DNA of 64,000 bases, taken from Xanthobacteraceae bacterium. GTDB lineage: Bacteria > Pseudomonadota > Alphaproteobacteria > Rhizobiales > Xanthobacteraceae. The position numbers and the translations under genes were made by a program. Location of the stretch: positions 682,001 through 746,000 of the forward strand of contig CP075369.1 in NCBI GenBank assembly GCA_019454205.1, read 5' to 3'. This document shows, one piece after another, positions 43,941 through 52,835 of this stretch. The notes below the pieces were generated by a model, which did not search any database, had not been told where the DNA came from, and saw only the letters and a list, made by a program, of their open reading frames with translations. The stretch's first letter is position 1. Each line of letters starts with the position of its first letter.

Positions 43941-44381
43941 TCAATAGGAGATTTGAAGGGGAAGGGTCTTCGCCCGTTCGATCCAGCGCTGGATCGTCTT
44001 CTCGCTAGGCAACAGGCGGACGAGCTTTTTGCCTTTGGTCGCCGCGGTTTCGTTCGCAACAACCATCTTCTGCGCGAGCTGCGAGGGCTTGCGCAGACGC
44101 AATTCGCGAACCGTGTCCACGCCCGCTGCAAACAGCAGTTCGGTGTAGTCGTCGCCGATGCCTTTGATGCGCATGAGGTCGGCCTTGTTGGCCAGACGGA
44201 GGATTTCGGAGGCGGAAATCTCCATCAGATCGGCGAGGGCCTTGCGTCCCCTCGGTGTTTTTGCCTTTTCGAGATAGCGCGTGGTCGTCCTGATCCGGAA
44301 GGCACGCAGCTTCTGCGCGCGGATCGCATCAATCCCGGCCATTTCACGGATGGGATAGGATGACGGGCGCTTGCTCTTCAC
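43941..44381 (-). CDS. DUF4332 domain protein
   Basis: A 146-residue helical protein with two helix-hairpin-helix-like units. The first is IREMAGIDAIRAQKL, the second DLMRIKGIGDDYTELLFAAGVDTV, flanking TPRGRKALADLMEIS. This is the DUF4332 pattern; members are thought to bind nucleic acid through their hairpin-helix-hairpin repeats, but no function is established. The C-terminus ends with the usual W...AKTLPLQISY. It is transcribed with folP downstream after 69 nt but need not be in that operon. Confidence 0.85.
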   Translation of the reverse strand: MKSKRPSSYPIREMAGIDAIRAQKLRAFRIRTTTRYLEKAKTPRGRKALADLMEISASEILRLANKADLMRIKGIGDDYTELLFAAGVDTVRELRLRKPSQLAQKMVVANETAATKGKKLVRLLPSEKTIQRWIERAKTLPLQISY

Positions 44382-44743
44382 GGCAATTTACTCCGGCGCG
44401 CGATGAGAAGGTCACCGCAGCGGGGCAGGCAGGTTGCAATCAGGCGGAATTTTCGGACGGGCAACGCAAGGCAAATAATTTTTGCGCTGCAAGGAAGAGG
44501 TCGCTCGACAGGTACCGGCGGGTAAAAGAACGACTCGCCATCCCGATCATGTCAGCCCCACTTCCTTCTCTTTACGACCGGACTTTCCAATTTTTTCGTC
44601 GGGCATCCGGTGCGCCCTGTCAAAAGATTTTTTTCCGGAAATCATGTTGACTGTTACTTTGTTTGGTAGTTGGCGGGCGGTTGGAACGGGACGGCAGGCG
44701 CACTATATCTTCGCAGTGCGCGCACGCAGCAGGGAGCGACGAC
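44382..44743 (+). other. 362-nt gene-free stretch before the HerA-like ATPase gene
   Basis: No credible coding frame is present, including on the minus strand, where the open frame is a shadow of the downstream gene. The left part is unremarkable. The right part contains a run of T-rich sequence (44570-44660) and the promoter listed separately. It presumably carries the divergent promoters of the DUF4332 and ATPase genes. Confidence 0.55.
44681..44709 (+). promoter_or_regulatory. Candidate sigma-70 promoter of the HerA-like ATPase gene
   Basis: TTGGAA (44681-44686), 17-nt spacer, TATATC (44704-44709), about 35 nt before the ATG at 44744. Each box matches the consensus at four of six positions. 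AGGGAG at 44731-44736 is the ribosome binding site. Confidence 0.45.
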
Positions 44744-46315
44744 ATGGCGAATGCAGATACCGGTGACAAGATTTTCGTCGGCCTGGCGGCCAAGCCGCAA
44801 TACCTGACGCTCGGTCTGGCGAACCGCCACGGCCTCGTCACCGGCGCAACCGGCACCGGCAAGACCGTAACCTTACAGGCGCTGGCGGAAGGTTTCTCGC
44901 GCGCGGGCGTTCCGGTGTTCGCTGCCGACATCAAGGGCGATCTTTCCGGTGTGTCGCAGCCCGGCGAAGGTAAGGACTGGGTGCTCAAGCGCGCGAAGGA
45001 AATCGATCTCAAGTACGAACCCGACGATTTCCCCGTCATTTTCTGGGACTTGTTCGGCGAGCAGGGCCATCCGATCCGCGCGACCGTCAGCGAGATGGGA
45101 CCGTTGCTGCTTTCGCGCATGATGAATCTGAACGACACGCAGGAAGGCGTGCTCAATATCTGCTTCCGCGTCGCCGACGAGAACGGACTGCCGATCCTCG
45201 ACCTGAAGGATCTGCGCGCGATGCTGACCTTCATTGCAGACAATGCGTCCGAACTGACCAAAACCTACGGCAACGTCAGTTCAGCCACCATCGGCACCAT
45301 CCAGCGCGCGCTCCTCGTGCTCGAAAACCAGAACGGCGATAAGTTCTTCGGCGAACCGGCGCTTAAGATCGACGATCTGATGCGCACTAAGGGCGGCAAG
45401 GGCGTCATTAGCCTACTCGCGGCCGACAAGCTGATGAACAATCCGCGCCTTTACGCAATCTTCCTGCTCTGGCTGCTCTCCGAATTGTTCGAGGAATTGC
45501 CGGAAGTCGGCGACCCCGAAAAGCCGAAGCTGGTCTTCTTCTTCGACGAAGCACATCTCCTGTTCGACGAGGCGCCGAAAGTCCTGCTCGACAAGATCGA
45601 GCAGGTGGTCCGGCTCATTCGTTCCAAGGGCGTCGGCGTTTATTTCGTGACGCAGAACCCAGCCGACGTCCCCGAAACCGTGCTGGCGCAGCTTGGCAAC
45701 CGCGTGCAACACGCGCTTCGCGCTTATACGCCGAAAGAGCAAAAAGCGGTGAAAGTCGCGGCACAGAGTTTCCGCCCGAACCCGAAGCTGAATACCGAGC
45801 GGGTCATCACTGAACTCGGCAAGGGCGAGGCGCTGACATCGTTCCTCGAAGGCAACGGCGTGCCGGCGATGGTGGACCGCACGCTGATCCGCCCGCCCGC
45901 CGGTAATGTCGGTCCGGTCACGGATGCGCAGCGCAAGGCGATCATCAACAAAAGCCCGGTCAAGGGCGACTACGACGAAGCGATCGATCGCGAGTCCGCC
46001 TACGAGATGCTCCAGAAGAAGACCGACCTCAAAACCCGGAACAACACGCAGTCCGGAGAGGAGGGCGGAGAATCTTCCGGCGGCATCATGGGCGGCATCG
46101 GCGACATGATCGGCGGCATCTTCGGTACCAACCGCAAGCGGGGAGAAAAGCTCTCTACCGGACAGAAGGTTGCGCGCGAGGTGACCCGTTCCGTCACGAA
46201 CCGCATCGGCGGTGCGGTGGCCGGAGAGTTCGGGAAGAAGATCGCGGGTTCGATGGGCAACACCGTCGGCCGCGCAATCTTACGCGGCGTGCTGGGGGGA
46301 ATACTTCGCCGCTAA
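44744..46315 (+). CDS. HerA/YjgR-like ATPase, DUF853 family
   Basis: A 523-residue P-loop ATPase of the HerA/FtsK-related DUF853 (YjgR) family. Walker A is GATGTGKT (34-41), Walker B VFFFDEAHLLFD near residue 270, with VTQNPADVPETVLAQLGNRVQHALRA as the arginine-finger region (partial quote VTQNPADVPE). The C-terminal about 90 residues are Gly-rich with GGIMGGIGDMIGGIFG, which could be membrane-active or aggregation-prone. ATG 44744 has AGGGAG 7 nt upstream. The cellular role is unknown; HerA relatives pump DNA in end resection or defence. Confidence 0.88.
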   Translation: MANADTGDKIFVGLAAKPQYLTLGLANRHGLVTGATGTGKTVTLQALAEGFSRAGVPVFAADIKGDLSGVSQPGEGKDWVLKRAKEIDLKYEPDDFPVIFWDLFGEQGHPIRATVSEMGPLLLSRMMNLNDTQEGVLNICFRVADENGLPILDLKDLRAMLTFIADNASELTKTYGNVSSATIGTIQRALLVLENQNGDKFFGEPALKIDDLMRTKGGKGVISLLAADKLMNNPRLYAIFLLWLLSELFEELPEVGDPEKPKLVFFFDEAHLLFDEAPKVLLDKIEQVVRLIRSKGVGVYFVTQNPADVPETVLAQLGNRVQHALRAYTPKEQKAVKVAAQSFRPNPKLNTERVITELGKGEALTSFLEGNGVPAMVDRTLIRPPAGNVGPVTDAQRKAIINKSPVKGDYDEAIDRESAYEMLQKKTDLKTRNNTQSGEEGGESSGGIMGGIGDMIGGIFGTNRKRGEKLSTGQKVAREVTRSVTNRIGGAVAGEFGKKIAGSMGNTVGRAILRGVLGGILRR

Positions 46316-46447
46316 AATTTCCGGCGAATCTGCCTCCGGTTGTGCATCCACTGGTTGCAAACATGAGACGGATTGATAACATTGGCCTTGGGCGGCCTCG
46401 GCCGCGCGGGATTTTGTCCGCGCGAACATTGGCCGGGGGTATGGCCG

Positions 46448-46915
46448 ATGCGTTCTTTAATGGCGGCCCGGCTTGTGTTGCTGGATAGCGATGCCGCGCG
46501 CCGGGATAATTTGTGCAAGGAGCTTGATGCTCTGATCCCCGGCGTCGCCGGGATTTCCGCGGTCTCCGAAGCCGCGCGTTTCGTTTCGGGCCAGCCCGAT
46601 CTCTACATCATCGATCACGGCAGCCTCGCTGCAAATGACGATGTCGCCGTGTTGCCTAATCCCTTCGCTGGCACTGGCGCAGCCACTATCTTGCTGCTTG
46701 CAGGTGCATCTACCGCGCAACGCCGTGAAGCGGCACGCGCTGGCTATACGGCGGTACTCGGGAAGCCGGTTTCGACCAGACTTCTCTATCGCCGCGTCGC
46801 GCATGTGTTGCAGATCGCGCGGCGTGTAAAACGCCGGGCTGAACAGGAGCAGAAGAAAGCGGCCAAGCCCGCATTGGAACTGGTGCCGCCCTCGGTCGCA
46901 GCATCGCAAGGTTGA
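46448..46915 (+). CDS. Receiver-domain protein (single-domain response regulator-like)
   Basis: About 155 residues. A CheY-type receiver fold is visible: LLDSDAARRD (acidic pocket Asp-x-Asp rather than Asp-Asp), YIIDHG (phospho-acceptor Asp), ILLLAGAS and LGKPVS with the conserved Lys. A basic coiled helix (RVKRRAEQEQKKAAK) and a short hydrophobic tail follow; no output domain is recognised. Start ATG 46448 with GGGGG upstream is chosen, ATG 46460 is an alternative. The partner kinase is not adjacent. Confidence 0.7.
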   Translation: MRSLMAARLVLLDSDAARRDNLCKELDALIPGVAGISAVSEAARFVSGQPDLYIIDHGSLAANDDVAVLPNPFAGTGAATILLLAGASTAQRREAARAGYTAVLGKPVSTRLLYRRVAHVLQIARRVKRRAEQEQKKAAKPALELVPPSVAASQG

Positions 46916-46973
46916 GCGGCGTTCTCAGAAGCGGCCCATATTGCTAGCCTGTCCGCGAAAGCGGAGGAATCTC

Positions 46974-48356
46974 ATGGCTCTGGATGCGGTGCTGGCGGCG
47001 GCGGACAAAAATCTCGACGCGAGCCTGGAGCGGCTGTTCGCGCTCATGCGGATCGAGAGCGTTTCGACCGATCTCGCCTTCTCGAAAAATGTGCGCGCGG
47101 CGGCGGATTGGCTCCAGCGTGAACTGACCACGCTCGGGCTGGAAGCAAGCGTGCGCGAAACCAAAGGGCACCCGATGGTGCTGGCGCACGGCAGGAAGGG
47201 CGGTGCCGGTCCTCGCGTTCTGTTCTATGGCCACTACGATGTGCAGCCGGCCGATCCCGCCGAACTCTGGAAGACGCCGGCCTTCGAACCTCGCCTTGTC
47301 ACCCTGCCAAATGGCACCACGCAGATCGTCGGCCGCGGTTCTGCCGACGACAAAGGCCAGTTGATGACCTTCGTGGAAGCGCTGCGCGCGTTTCTCGATG
47401 CCGAAGGCAAGCTGCCGCTTCCGGTCACCATTCTCCTCGAAGGTGAAGAAGAAACCGGCAGCCCTTCGCTCGGGCCGTTTCTCGAAGCGAACAAAAAGGA
47501 ACTGGCCGCCGACGTTGCGCTCGTCTGCGACACCGACATGTGGAACGAGACGACGCCCGCGATCACGACCATGCTGCGCGGTCTGCTGCTGGAAGAGGTC
47601 ATTATTCGCGGTGCCGACCGAGATCTTCACTCTGGCCTGTTCGGCGGTGCTGCGATCAATCCGATCCGCGTATTGGGAAAAATCATCGCCGCCGTGCACG
47701 ACGATCAGGGGCGCATCGCAGTCCCCGGTTTCTATGAAGGGGTCGACGAACTGGACCAAGGCGTGCGCGCGCAATGGCAGGCGCTCGACTTCGACCAGAA
47801 GAAATTTCTGGGCGAGATGGGTCTGGGCTTGCCTGCCGGCGAAAGCGGAAGGCACGTGCTCGAGCAAATCTGGTCGCGCCCGACCTGCGATATCAATGGC
47901 ATCATCGGCGGATATACCGGGCAGGGATCGAAGACCGTCATTCCCGCGCAGGCTTCCGCGAAGTTTTCGTTCCGGCTGGTCGGCCGTCAGGATCCCGCCA
48001 AGCTGCGCGAGGCGTTCCGTAAATTCGTTACCGCGCTGGTTCCCGCCGATTGCAAGGTAGAGTTTCTTTCCCATGGCGGCAGTCCGGCCCTGCAACTGCC
48101 GCTCGATTCGCCTTACCTGAAGAAGGCGAGCGCCGCGCTCGGCGAGGAGTGGGGCAAGCCCGCGGTATTGAAAGGGTCGGGCGGTTCAATCCCGATCGTC
48201 GGCAGCTTCAAGCGCGATCTCGGCATGGACTCGCTGCTCATCGGCTTCGGCCTCGACGACGACCGCATCCATTCGCCGAACGAAAAATATAATCTCTCGT
48301 CGTTCCATAAGGGAACGCGAAGCTGGGTGCGGATTCTCGACAAGCTTCGCAGCTAA
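46974..48356 (+). CDS. M20 family metallopeptidase/dipeptidase
   Basis: A 460-residue dinuclear-zinc peptidase of the M20/M25/M40 family. Metal-site motifs are in order: GHYDVQP, RGSADDKGQLM, EGEEETGSPSL and CDTDMW. The dimerisation lid domain lies between about 200 and 320. The ATG (46974) is preceded by GCGGAGG, an excellent ribosome binding site. Substrates are probably dipeptides or N-acyl amino acids. Confidence 0.92.
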   Translation: MALDAVLAAADKNLDASLERLFALMRIESVSTDLAFSKNVRAAADWLQRELTTLGLEASVRETKGHPMVLAHGRKGGAGPRVLFYGHYDVQPADPAELWKTPAFEPRLVTLPNGTTQIVGRGSADDKGQLMTFVEALRAFLDAEGKLPLPVTILLEGEEETGSPSLGPFLEANKKELAADVALVCDTDMWNETTPAITTMLRGLLLEEVIIRGADRDLHSGLFGGAAINPIRVLGKIIAAVHDDQGRIAVPGFYEGVDELDQGVRAQWQALDFDQKKFLGEMGLGLPAGESGRHVLEQIWSRPTCDINGIIGGYTGQGSKTVIPAQASAKFSFRLVGRQDPAKLREAFRKFVTALVPADCKVEFLSHGGSPALQLPLDSPYLKKASAALGEEWGKPAVLKGSGGSIPIVGSFKRDLGMDSLLIGFGLDDDRIHSPNEKYNLSSFHKGTRSWVRILDKLRS

Positions 48357-48359
48357 TGT

Positions 48360-49025
48360 TCAGAGATCGAGGTCGGGCAGGGATTGCAGGTCCGGCACGA
48401 TGAAAGCTGGAGCCAGGTTCTGATATTCGTCGGGCGCTTTGCCGCGATTTACCCAGATCGCGGTAAACCCGAAATTGGCCGCGCCTGCCACGTCCCAACG
48501 GTTCGACGACACGAAGGCGATGTCTTCCGGCTCCAGTTCGAGTGCCTCGGTAACGAGCGCATAGACCTCGCCGCGCGGCTTGTAGATGCCGATTTCATCG
48601 ACAGAAATTACATGGTCGAGCAGCGGTGCGAGCTTGGCTGCGCCAATCGCGGCATCCAGCATTTCCGGTGAGCCGTTGGAGAGAATGCCGGTCACTGCGC
48701 CCGCGGCTTTCAGGCTTTGCAGGGCCGCGCGTGCATCGGGGAATGCGTCCAGTTCGCGGTAGGCGGCAAGCAGGGCCGGCTTGAGCGCCGGGTCGGCTTC
48801 GGGGAATTTGGCGAGGGCGAAATCGAGTGCGCGTTCCGTCAACCGCTCGAAATCCTCGTAGCGGTCCATCGCGCTCAGCGTCCAGGTGTATTCGAGTTGT
48901 TTGCTGCGCCAGAGTTCGGAAAGGCGTGCTGCATTCTCGCCGATACGGTCGCCATACTTGGCGATCGCAGCATGGACGTCGAATAGCGTACCGTAGGCAT
49001 CGAAGATATAGGCGCCTGCGGCCAT
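48360..49025 (-). CDS. Haloacid dehalogenase, type II (HAD superfamily)
   Basis: A 221-residue HAD protein. Nucleophile Asp9 is in FDAYGTLFD, then WRSKQLEYTW (the Arg of the halide-binding loop), LSNGSPEML (Ser-Asn), KPRGEVYALV (Lys) and SSNRWDVAGAANFG. This set is characteristic of L-2-haloacid dehalogenases, which replace a halogen at C2 with hydroxyl. A related phosphatase cannot be excluded. It lies convergent to the peptidase gene, 3 nt between stops. Confidence 0.9.
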   Translation of the reverse strand: MAAGAYIFDAYGTLFDVHAAIAKYGDRIGENAARLSELWRSKQLEYTWTLSAMDRYEDFERLTERALDFALAKFPEADPALKPALLAAYRELDAFPDARAALQSLKAAGAVTGILSNGSPEMLDAAIGAAKLAPLLDHVISVDEIGIYKPRGEVYALVTEALELEPEDIAFVSSNRWDVAGAANFGFTAIWVNRGKAPDEYQNLAPAFIVPDLQSLPDLDL

Positions 49026-49033
49026 GCGTGCCG

Positions 49034-50710
49034 CTAGCGCCAGAAAGTGTGGATGGTCGCCTGCGGTTTCGGCGTTTCGATCTCTCCCGTTTCCGCGTAG
49101 ACGCTCTTGTAATTGAGCTTACGCAGATCGTAGACGCGGGCGAACACCACATGATCGCGGCTGACTTCGGTAATCAGCGGTGCGAACAGTTCGGCGCAAT
49201 AGAAGGTGCCGAGCGACACGGCAAAGTCCGCACCCTTGGCTTCGTTGGTCGCGACGAAATCCTCCCCGAGTTCGAGACCGACCACCGCGGCCGGACCACA
49301 GACCGCCACGCGCCATTTGCGGTTGATGGGTTTCTTCAATTTCAGTTCTTCGATCTTAACAAGCAGCGTCTCGGACGCTTCCTTGAAGCCGAGGCCCCAG
49401 TAATCGATCATGTAGCGGTCGGATGCACCGCGTACGCCGCCTGCAACGTGGTTGAACAGCGCATACTGGTACGGATGGATACGGACCAGATCGACCACGG
49501 TGATGCCTGCGCCGATGGCGAATGCAGCCACGCCCGCGATCACGGCCTGCCTGCGATAGGCAGCCAGCCTGTCGAACACATACGCAACCGCGACGCCTGC
49601 GAGCACGACGAAGGGCGGCACGATGAAAATAAAGTGGCGAATGCCGTTATAAAGCACCGGCCGCGTCATCACGACGATCAGCACCGGCAATACCGCTGCC
49701 GCGACGAGCAGCGTCAACGCGGCGCGTTTCGCCGGCGTGCCGTGGCCGCGCACGAGCGAAACAACTGCACCGGCGGCGCCGGCCAGCGCGAAGAAGCCGA
49801 CGATCTCCGGAATCTTCAGGAGACAAAGCTTCGGCAAATAGGTGCGCGGCATTTCCGGAATCATGATCTGCGCGCCGTCGAACAGTTCTTTCCACGGCTT
49901 CTCCCAGAAATTGGAGAAGTACGCGAAGGCGCGAAGTGGATTAAGCGGCGCCTGCACCGACCACGGCCAGACCAGAGCCATCACCGCATAGGCGACGGGA
50001 ATAGAAAGGGCGAGCCAGCCGACGAAGCTTACGCCGCGCCAGATCGAGTCTTTAACCCCATGTTCCTTGGCGTCGGCGAAAAGATAGACGAGCAGTGCAA
50101 CGCCTGCGAACAGGAACACCAGCGCGCCGATTACGCGCGTGCCGATGAGGAGGCCTAGCGAGAGGCCGAACAGCAGGATGGTTGACGCGCGCGGCCTCGG
50201 AAATTCTTCGAAGGCGCGAACCAGCATGAACAGTACGAGCGCCATTGCAACCGCGAACGGTATGTCCTTCGCGTTGATGAACATGTGGCCGTACCAGATC
50301 GGCGTGATCGCAAGCAGCAGCACTGCCGCAAAGCCAGCGACCGGTCCCGCAACCCGTCGTGCAAGCCGCCACACGATCACAAGACCTGTAATGCCGACGA
50401 TGGCGCCCATCAGGCGGCGCGTTTCGAACAGATCGGTCGAAACGAAACGGTCGAGGATGGAAGCGGCGAGGTCGAAGCCGCCGCCGTAGTAGAACAGGTT
50501 GGAGAACTCCATCGCGCGCCGGTCGGTGAAACCGCTCGCGTAATAGGAGTAGAGAATTTCGCCGTAGTGCGAGTGCGCGTAGTCGTCCCAGCCGAGACCG
50601 TAGTCCTTGAAGGTGAACATCGCGGCCGCGGTTACGATTGCGAGCGTAACGAGCGCAAGAAGATCGGCCGGGGCGGGCAGCCCGCGGTTTTGAAGGATGG
50701 AGTAGCGCAT
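49034..50710 (-). CDS. Membrane glycosyltransferase-like protein (GT-C/ArnT-like)
   Basis: A 558-residue protein with about 11 membrane helices. A first periplasmic loop reads DYGLGWDDYAHSHYGE, an acidic motif like the DD/DE of GT-C polyprenyl-linked glycosyltransferases, and a C-terminal soluble domain of about 130 residues follows. I do not recognise a specific family. It is preceded by GGGAGG and ends 8 nt before the haloacid dehalogenase gene on the same strand. Confidence 0.78.
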   Translation of the reverse strand: MRYSILQNRGLPAPADLLALVTLAIVTAAAMFTFKDYGLGWDDYAHSHYGEILYSYYASGFTDRRAMEFSNLFYYGGGFDLAASILDRFVSTDLFETRRLMGAIVGITGLVIVWRLARRVAGPVAGFAAVLLLAITPIWYGHMFINAKDIPFAVAMALVLFMLVRAFEEFPRPRASTILLFGLSLGLLIGTRVIGALVFLFAGVALLVYLFADAKEHGVKDSIWRGVSFVGWLALSIPVAYAVMALVWPWSVQAPLNPLRAFAYFSNFWEKPWKELFDGAQIMIPEMPRTYLPKLCLLKIPEIVGFFALAGAAGAVVSLVRGHGTPAKRAALTLLVAAAVLPVLIVVMTRPVLYNGIRHFIFIVPPFVVLAGVAVAYVFDRLAAYRRQAVIAGVAAFAIGAGITVVDLVRIHPYQYALFNHVAGGVRGASDRYMIDYWGLGFKEASETLLVKIEELKLKKPINRKWRVAVCGPAAVVGLELGEDFVATNEAKGADFAVSLGTFYCAELFAPLITEVSRDHVVFARVYDLRKLNYKSVYAETGEIETPKPQATIHTFWR

Positions 50711-50910
50711 GATCTCTGGGAGGTAAGGTCTGCGTTATCGTTTTGGTTTCGCGCCGGACGAAACCTGTTGTGACCAAAGCGGCCGGCTAACGCGCTCTTC
50801 GCCTAGGTAATAGGCGATTAAGGCGGGATTCGTGCAAATTGTATGCACTCCGGCAAGCCCCTAGCCGTGCAGTGCAGCAGGCCAAGCCCTAGAACGGAAA
50901 CATGAAACTA

Positions 50911-50946
50911 AAATAAAGGTCCCGGCGGACGGTGCCCGCCGGGACG
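50911..50946 (-). terminator. Intrinsic terminator of sodB
   Basis: A 10-bp perfect stem, GTCCCGGCGG (50920-50929) with CCGCCGGGAC (50937-50946) and a 7-nt loop. On the minus strand it is followed by CTTTATTTTAG. It lies 34 nt past the sodB stop. Confidence 0.85.
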
Positions 50947-50979
50947 GCAGTTCTGTCAGGTGCCTACAGAAGTGGCCGA

Positions 50980-51582
50980 TTACGCCTTTGCGGCGGCGGC
51001 ATACATCTCGGCGACGTATTCCCAGTTAACTAGGTTCTCGACGAAGGCCTTGAGGTAGTCAGGCCGGCGGTTGCGATAGTCGATGTAATAAGAGTGCTCC
51101 CAGACGTCGCAACCGAGGATCGGCAGGCCGCCATGCACCAGCGGGCTTTCGCCGTTGGGGGTCTTCATCACGACGATCTTGCCGCCCTTGACCGCGAGCC
51201 AGGACCAGCCGGAGCCGAACTGGCCGACGCCGGCCTGGATGAATTCCTCTTTCATCTTATCGACCGAGCCGAGGTCGGCGACGATCTTCTTTTCCAGTTC
51301 GCCCGGAATCTTGCCGCCGCCGTTCGGCTTCATCCACTTCCAGAAATGAAGGTGGTTGTAGTGCTGGCCGGCGTTATTGAAGACCGCCGGGTTCTTGCCG
51401 AAGGAACCTTTCACGATTTCCTCGAGGCTCTTGCCTTCGAACTCCGTGCCCTTCAGCGCGTTGTTTCCGTTATTGACGTAAGCGAGGTGGTGCTTGTCGT
51501 GGTGATACTCGAGCGTTTCCTTGCTCATGTAGGGCGCCAGCGCATCGTGAGCGTAAGGCAGATCGGGCAGCTTGAAGGTCAT
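50980..51582 (-). CDS. sodB: Superoxide dismutase [Fe] (Fe/Mn family)
   Basis: A 200-residue cytoplasmic superoxide dismutase. Metal ligands are His27, His77, Asp159 and His163 (DVWEHSYY). Gln73 in NNAGQHYNH occupies the iron-type glutamine position rather than the manganese-type one, so Fe is the likely metal, although cambialistic use cannot be excluded. GQFGSGWSWL is the family core. It is monocistronic with an intrinsic terminator, and the ATG is preceded by a GAGGAG-type site. Confidence 0.95.
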   Translation of the reverse strand: MTFKLPDLPYAHDALAPYMSKETLEYHHDKHHLAYVNNGNNALKGTEFEGKSLEEIVKGSFGKNPAVFNNAGQHYNHLHFWKWMKPNGGGKIPGELEKKIVADLGSVDKMKEEFIQAGVGQFGSGWSWLAVKGGKIVVMKTPNGESPLVHGGLPILGCDVWEHSYYIDYRNRRPDYLKAFVENLVNWEYVAEMYAAAAKA

Positions 51583-51755
51583 GCGGGGGTTCTCCTCTTC
51601 GTGTCGGCGGCTAAATAATCAGGGTGGGGCTTGTCATACAACCTGCGGCAGCGTGTAGTGGTTGTTCGCGCAGGTCTCCGAAAAGCCGCCTTCTGGTAGG
51701 ATCGGTTAACGCGATACGGCTAAAAGTAGTTCATTCATCGGGAGTATAGCCGGGT

Positions 51756-52835
51756 ATGCCCGCAGTATTGATATGGGGCGGCGTGACGCTGGCCCTCATT
51801 TCCCTCGGAATTGTCTTTGCGGGAATGCCGGAACGGGCGGCGGGGCTGGGCTTCGGCAGCGACCTGATCCATACGGGCGCGACCCTTTTCGCCGGTGGTT
51901 TGCTCATTTCTGCCTTGGGATTGGTCCTGCGCGCGCTTCGTGACGTGGCCGAGCGGGTCGAGGAAGCCGGTTTCGGAATGTCTGGCCGTCCCTCCTACAA
52001 CGATGCGGAGGTGCAGGACGCGCCGATGCCGTTGCCACGCGCCAGTGCGCGTAGCGCTGCCCGCCCGCAAGACGATCGCGGCCGCGAACCTGTGCGCGAC
52101 ACCGCGAATGAGTTTGAAGAAGAATTGTTGGCGGAAGAAATGCGTCCTCGTGCTCCCGCGCCACGCGCTGCTGCCCCCCGCGAGCCGGAACAGCCCGTTC
52201 GTGCTGCGCGCCCGGCGGAGCGTCCGATGGAACGCGAGCCGCGCAGCGCGGAAGTCCCGCAGCGTGCCGCGCCGCCTTCGCGCTTCCCCGGCGGGGAAGT
52301 GCCGCGCCGAGGTCCGCAGTCGAATTTGCCCAAACGGGATGCCCGTTTCGGCGGTCCCGAACCTGAACTCGATCCGGAAGAGACGCCGGAACTGGATATG
52401 CGCGCGCAGCGCGGAGCGCCCCGTGATCCGCGCGGCGAAATTCCGCGTGCGCCGTCGCGCGATCCGCAGCGTGGCGACGATCCGCGCTTCGCCCGCGCCG
52501 CAGGTGCTCCGCCCGCGCCGCAGCCGATGCGTCCTACCCGTGGCCCTGCCGCGACTCCCGACCCGCGCCGCCGCGAAGCGCCGATGCAGCAATACGATGC
52601 CCGCCGCCGTGGCGAAGAACCGCCGCAGGCGCCGGAAGGCGACCCCGGCGCAGTCGTGCGTTCGGGTATCATCGCCGGCATGGCTTACACGCTCTATGCC
52701 GACGGCTCGATCGAGGCGGAATTGCCGGTCGGCACCGTGCGCTTCAACTCGGTTGCCGAATTGCAGGAGCATGTGAAGCGCTCCGGCGCGGAAGCCGACG
52801 TCGATTTCAAGGGCCAGTCGCCCGTCCCGCACTAG
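51756..52835 (+). CDS. Membrane protein with long Arg/Pro-rich disordered linker
   Basis: A 359-residue protein with two N-terminal membrane helices (about 5-24 and 35-58). Roughly residues 85-300 are low-complexity, rich in Pro, Arg, Ala and acidic residues. The C-terminal about 45 residues are folded-looking: SGIIAGMAYTLYADGSIEAELP and VRFNSVAELQEHVKRS. A similar C-terminal segment occurs at the end of other Hyphomicrobiales membrane proteins, where it follows a proline-rich linker. No function is known. It runs convergent to the EamA gene, overlapping by 4 nt. Confidence 0.8.
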   Translation: MPAVLIWGGVTLALISLGIVFAGMPERAAGLGFGSDLIHTGATLFAGGLLISALGLVLRALRDVAERVEEAGFGMSGRPSYNDAEVQDAPMPLPRASARSAARPQDDRGREPVRDTANEFEEELLAEEMRPRAPAPRAAAPREPEQPVRAARPAERPMEREPRSAEVPQRAAPPSRFPGGEVPRRGPQSNLPKRDARFGGPEPELDPEETPELDMRAQRGAPRDPRGEIPRAPSRDPQRGDDPRFARAAGAPPAPQPMRPTRGPAATPDPRRREAPMQQYDARRRGEEPPQAPEGDPGAVVRSGIIAGMAYTLYADGSIEAELPVGTVRFNSVAELQEHVKRSGAEADVDFKGQSPVPH

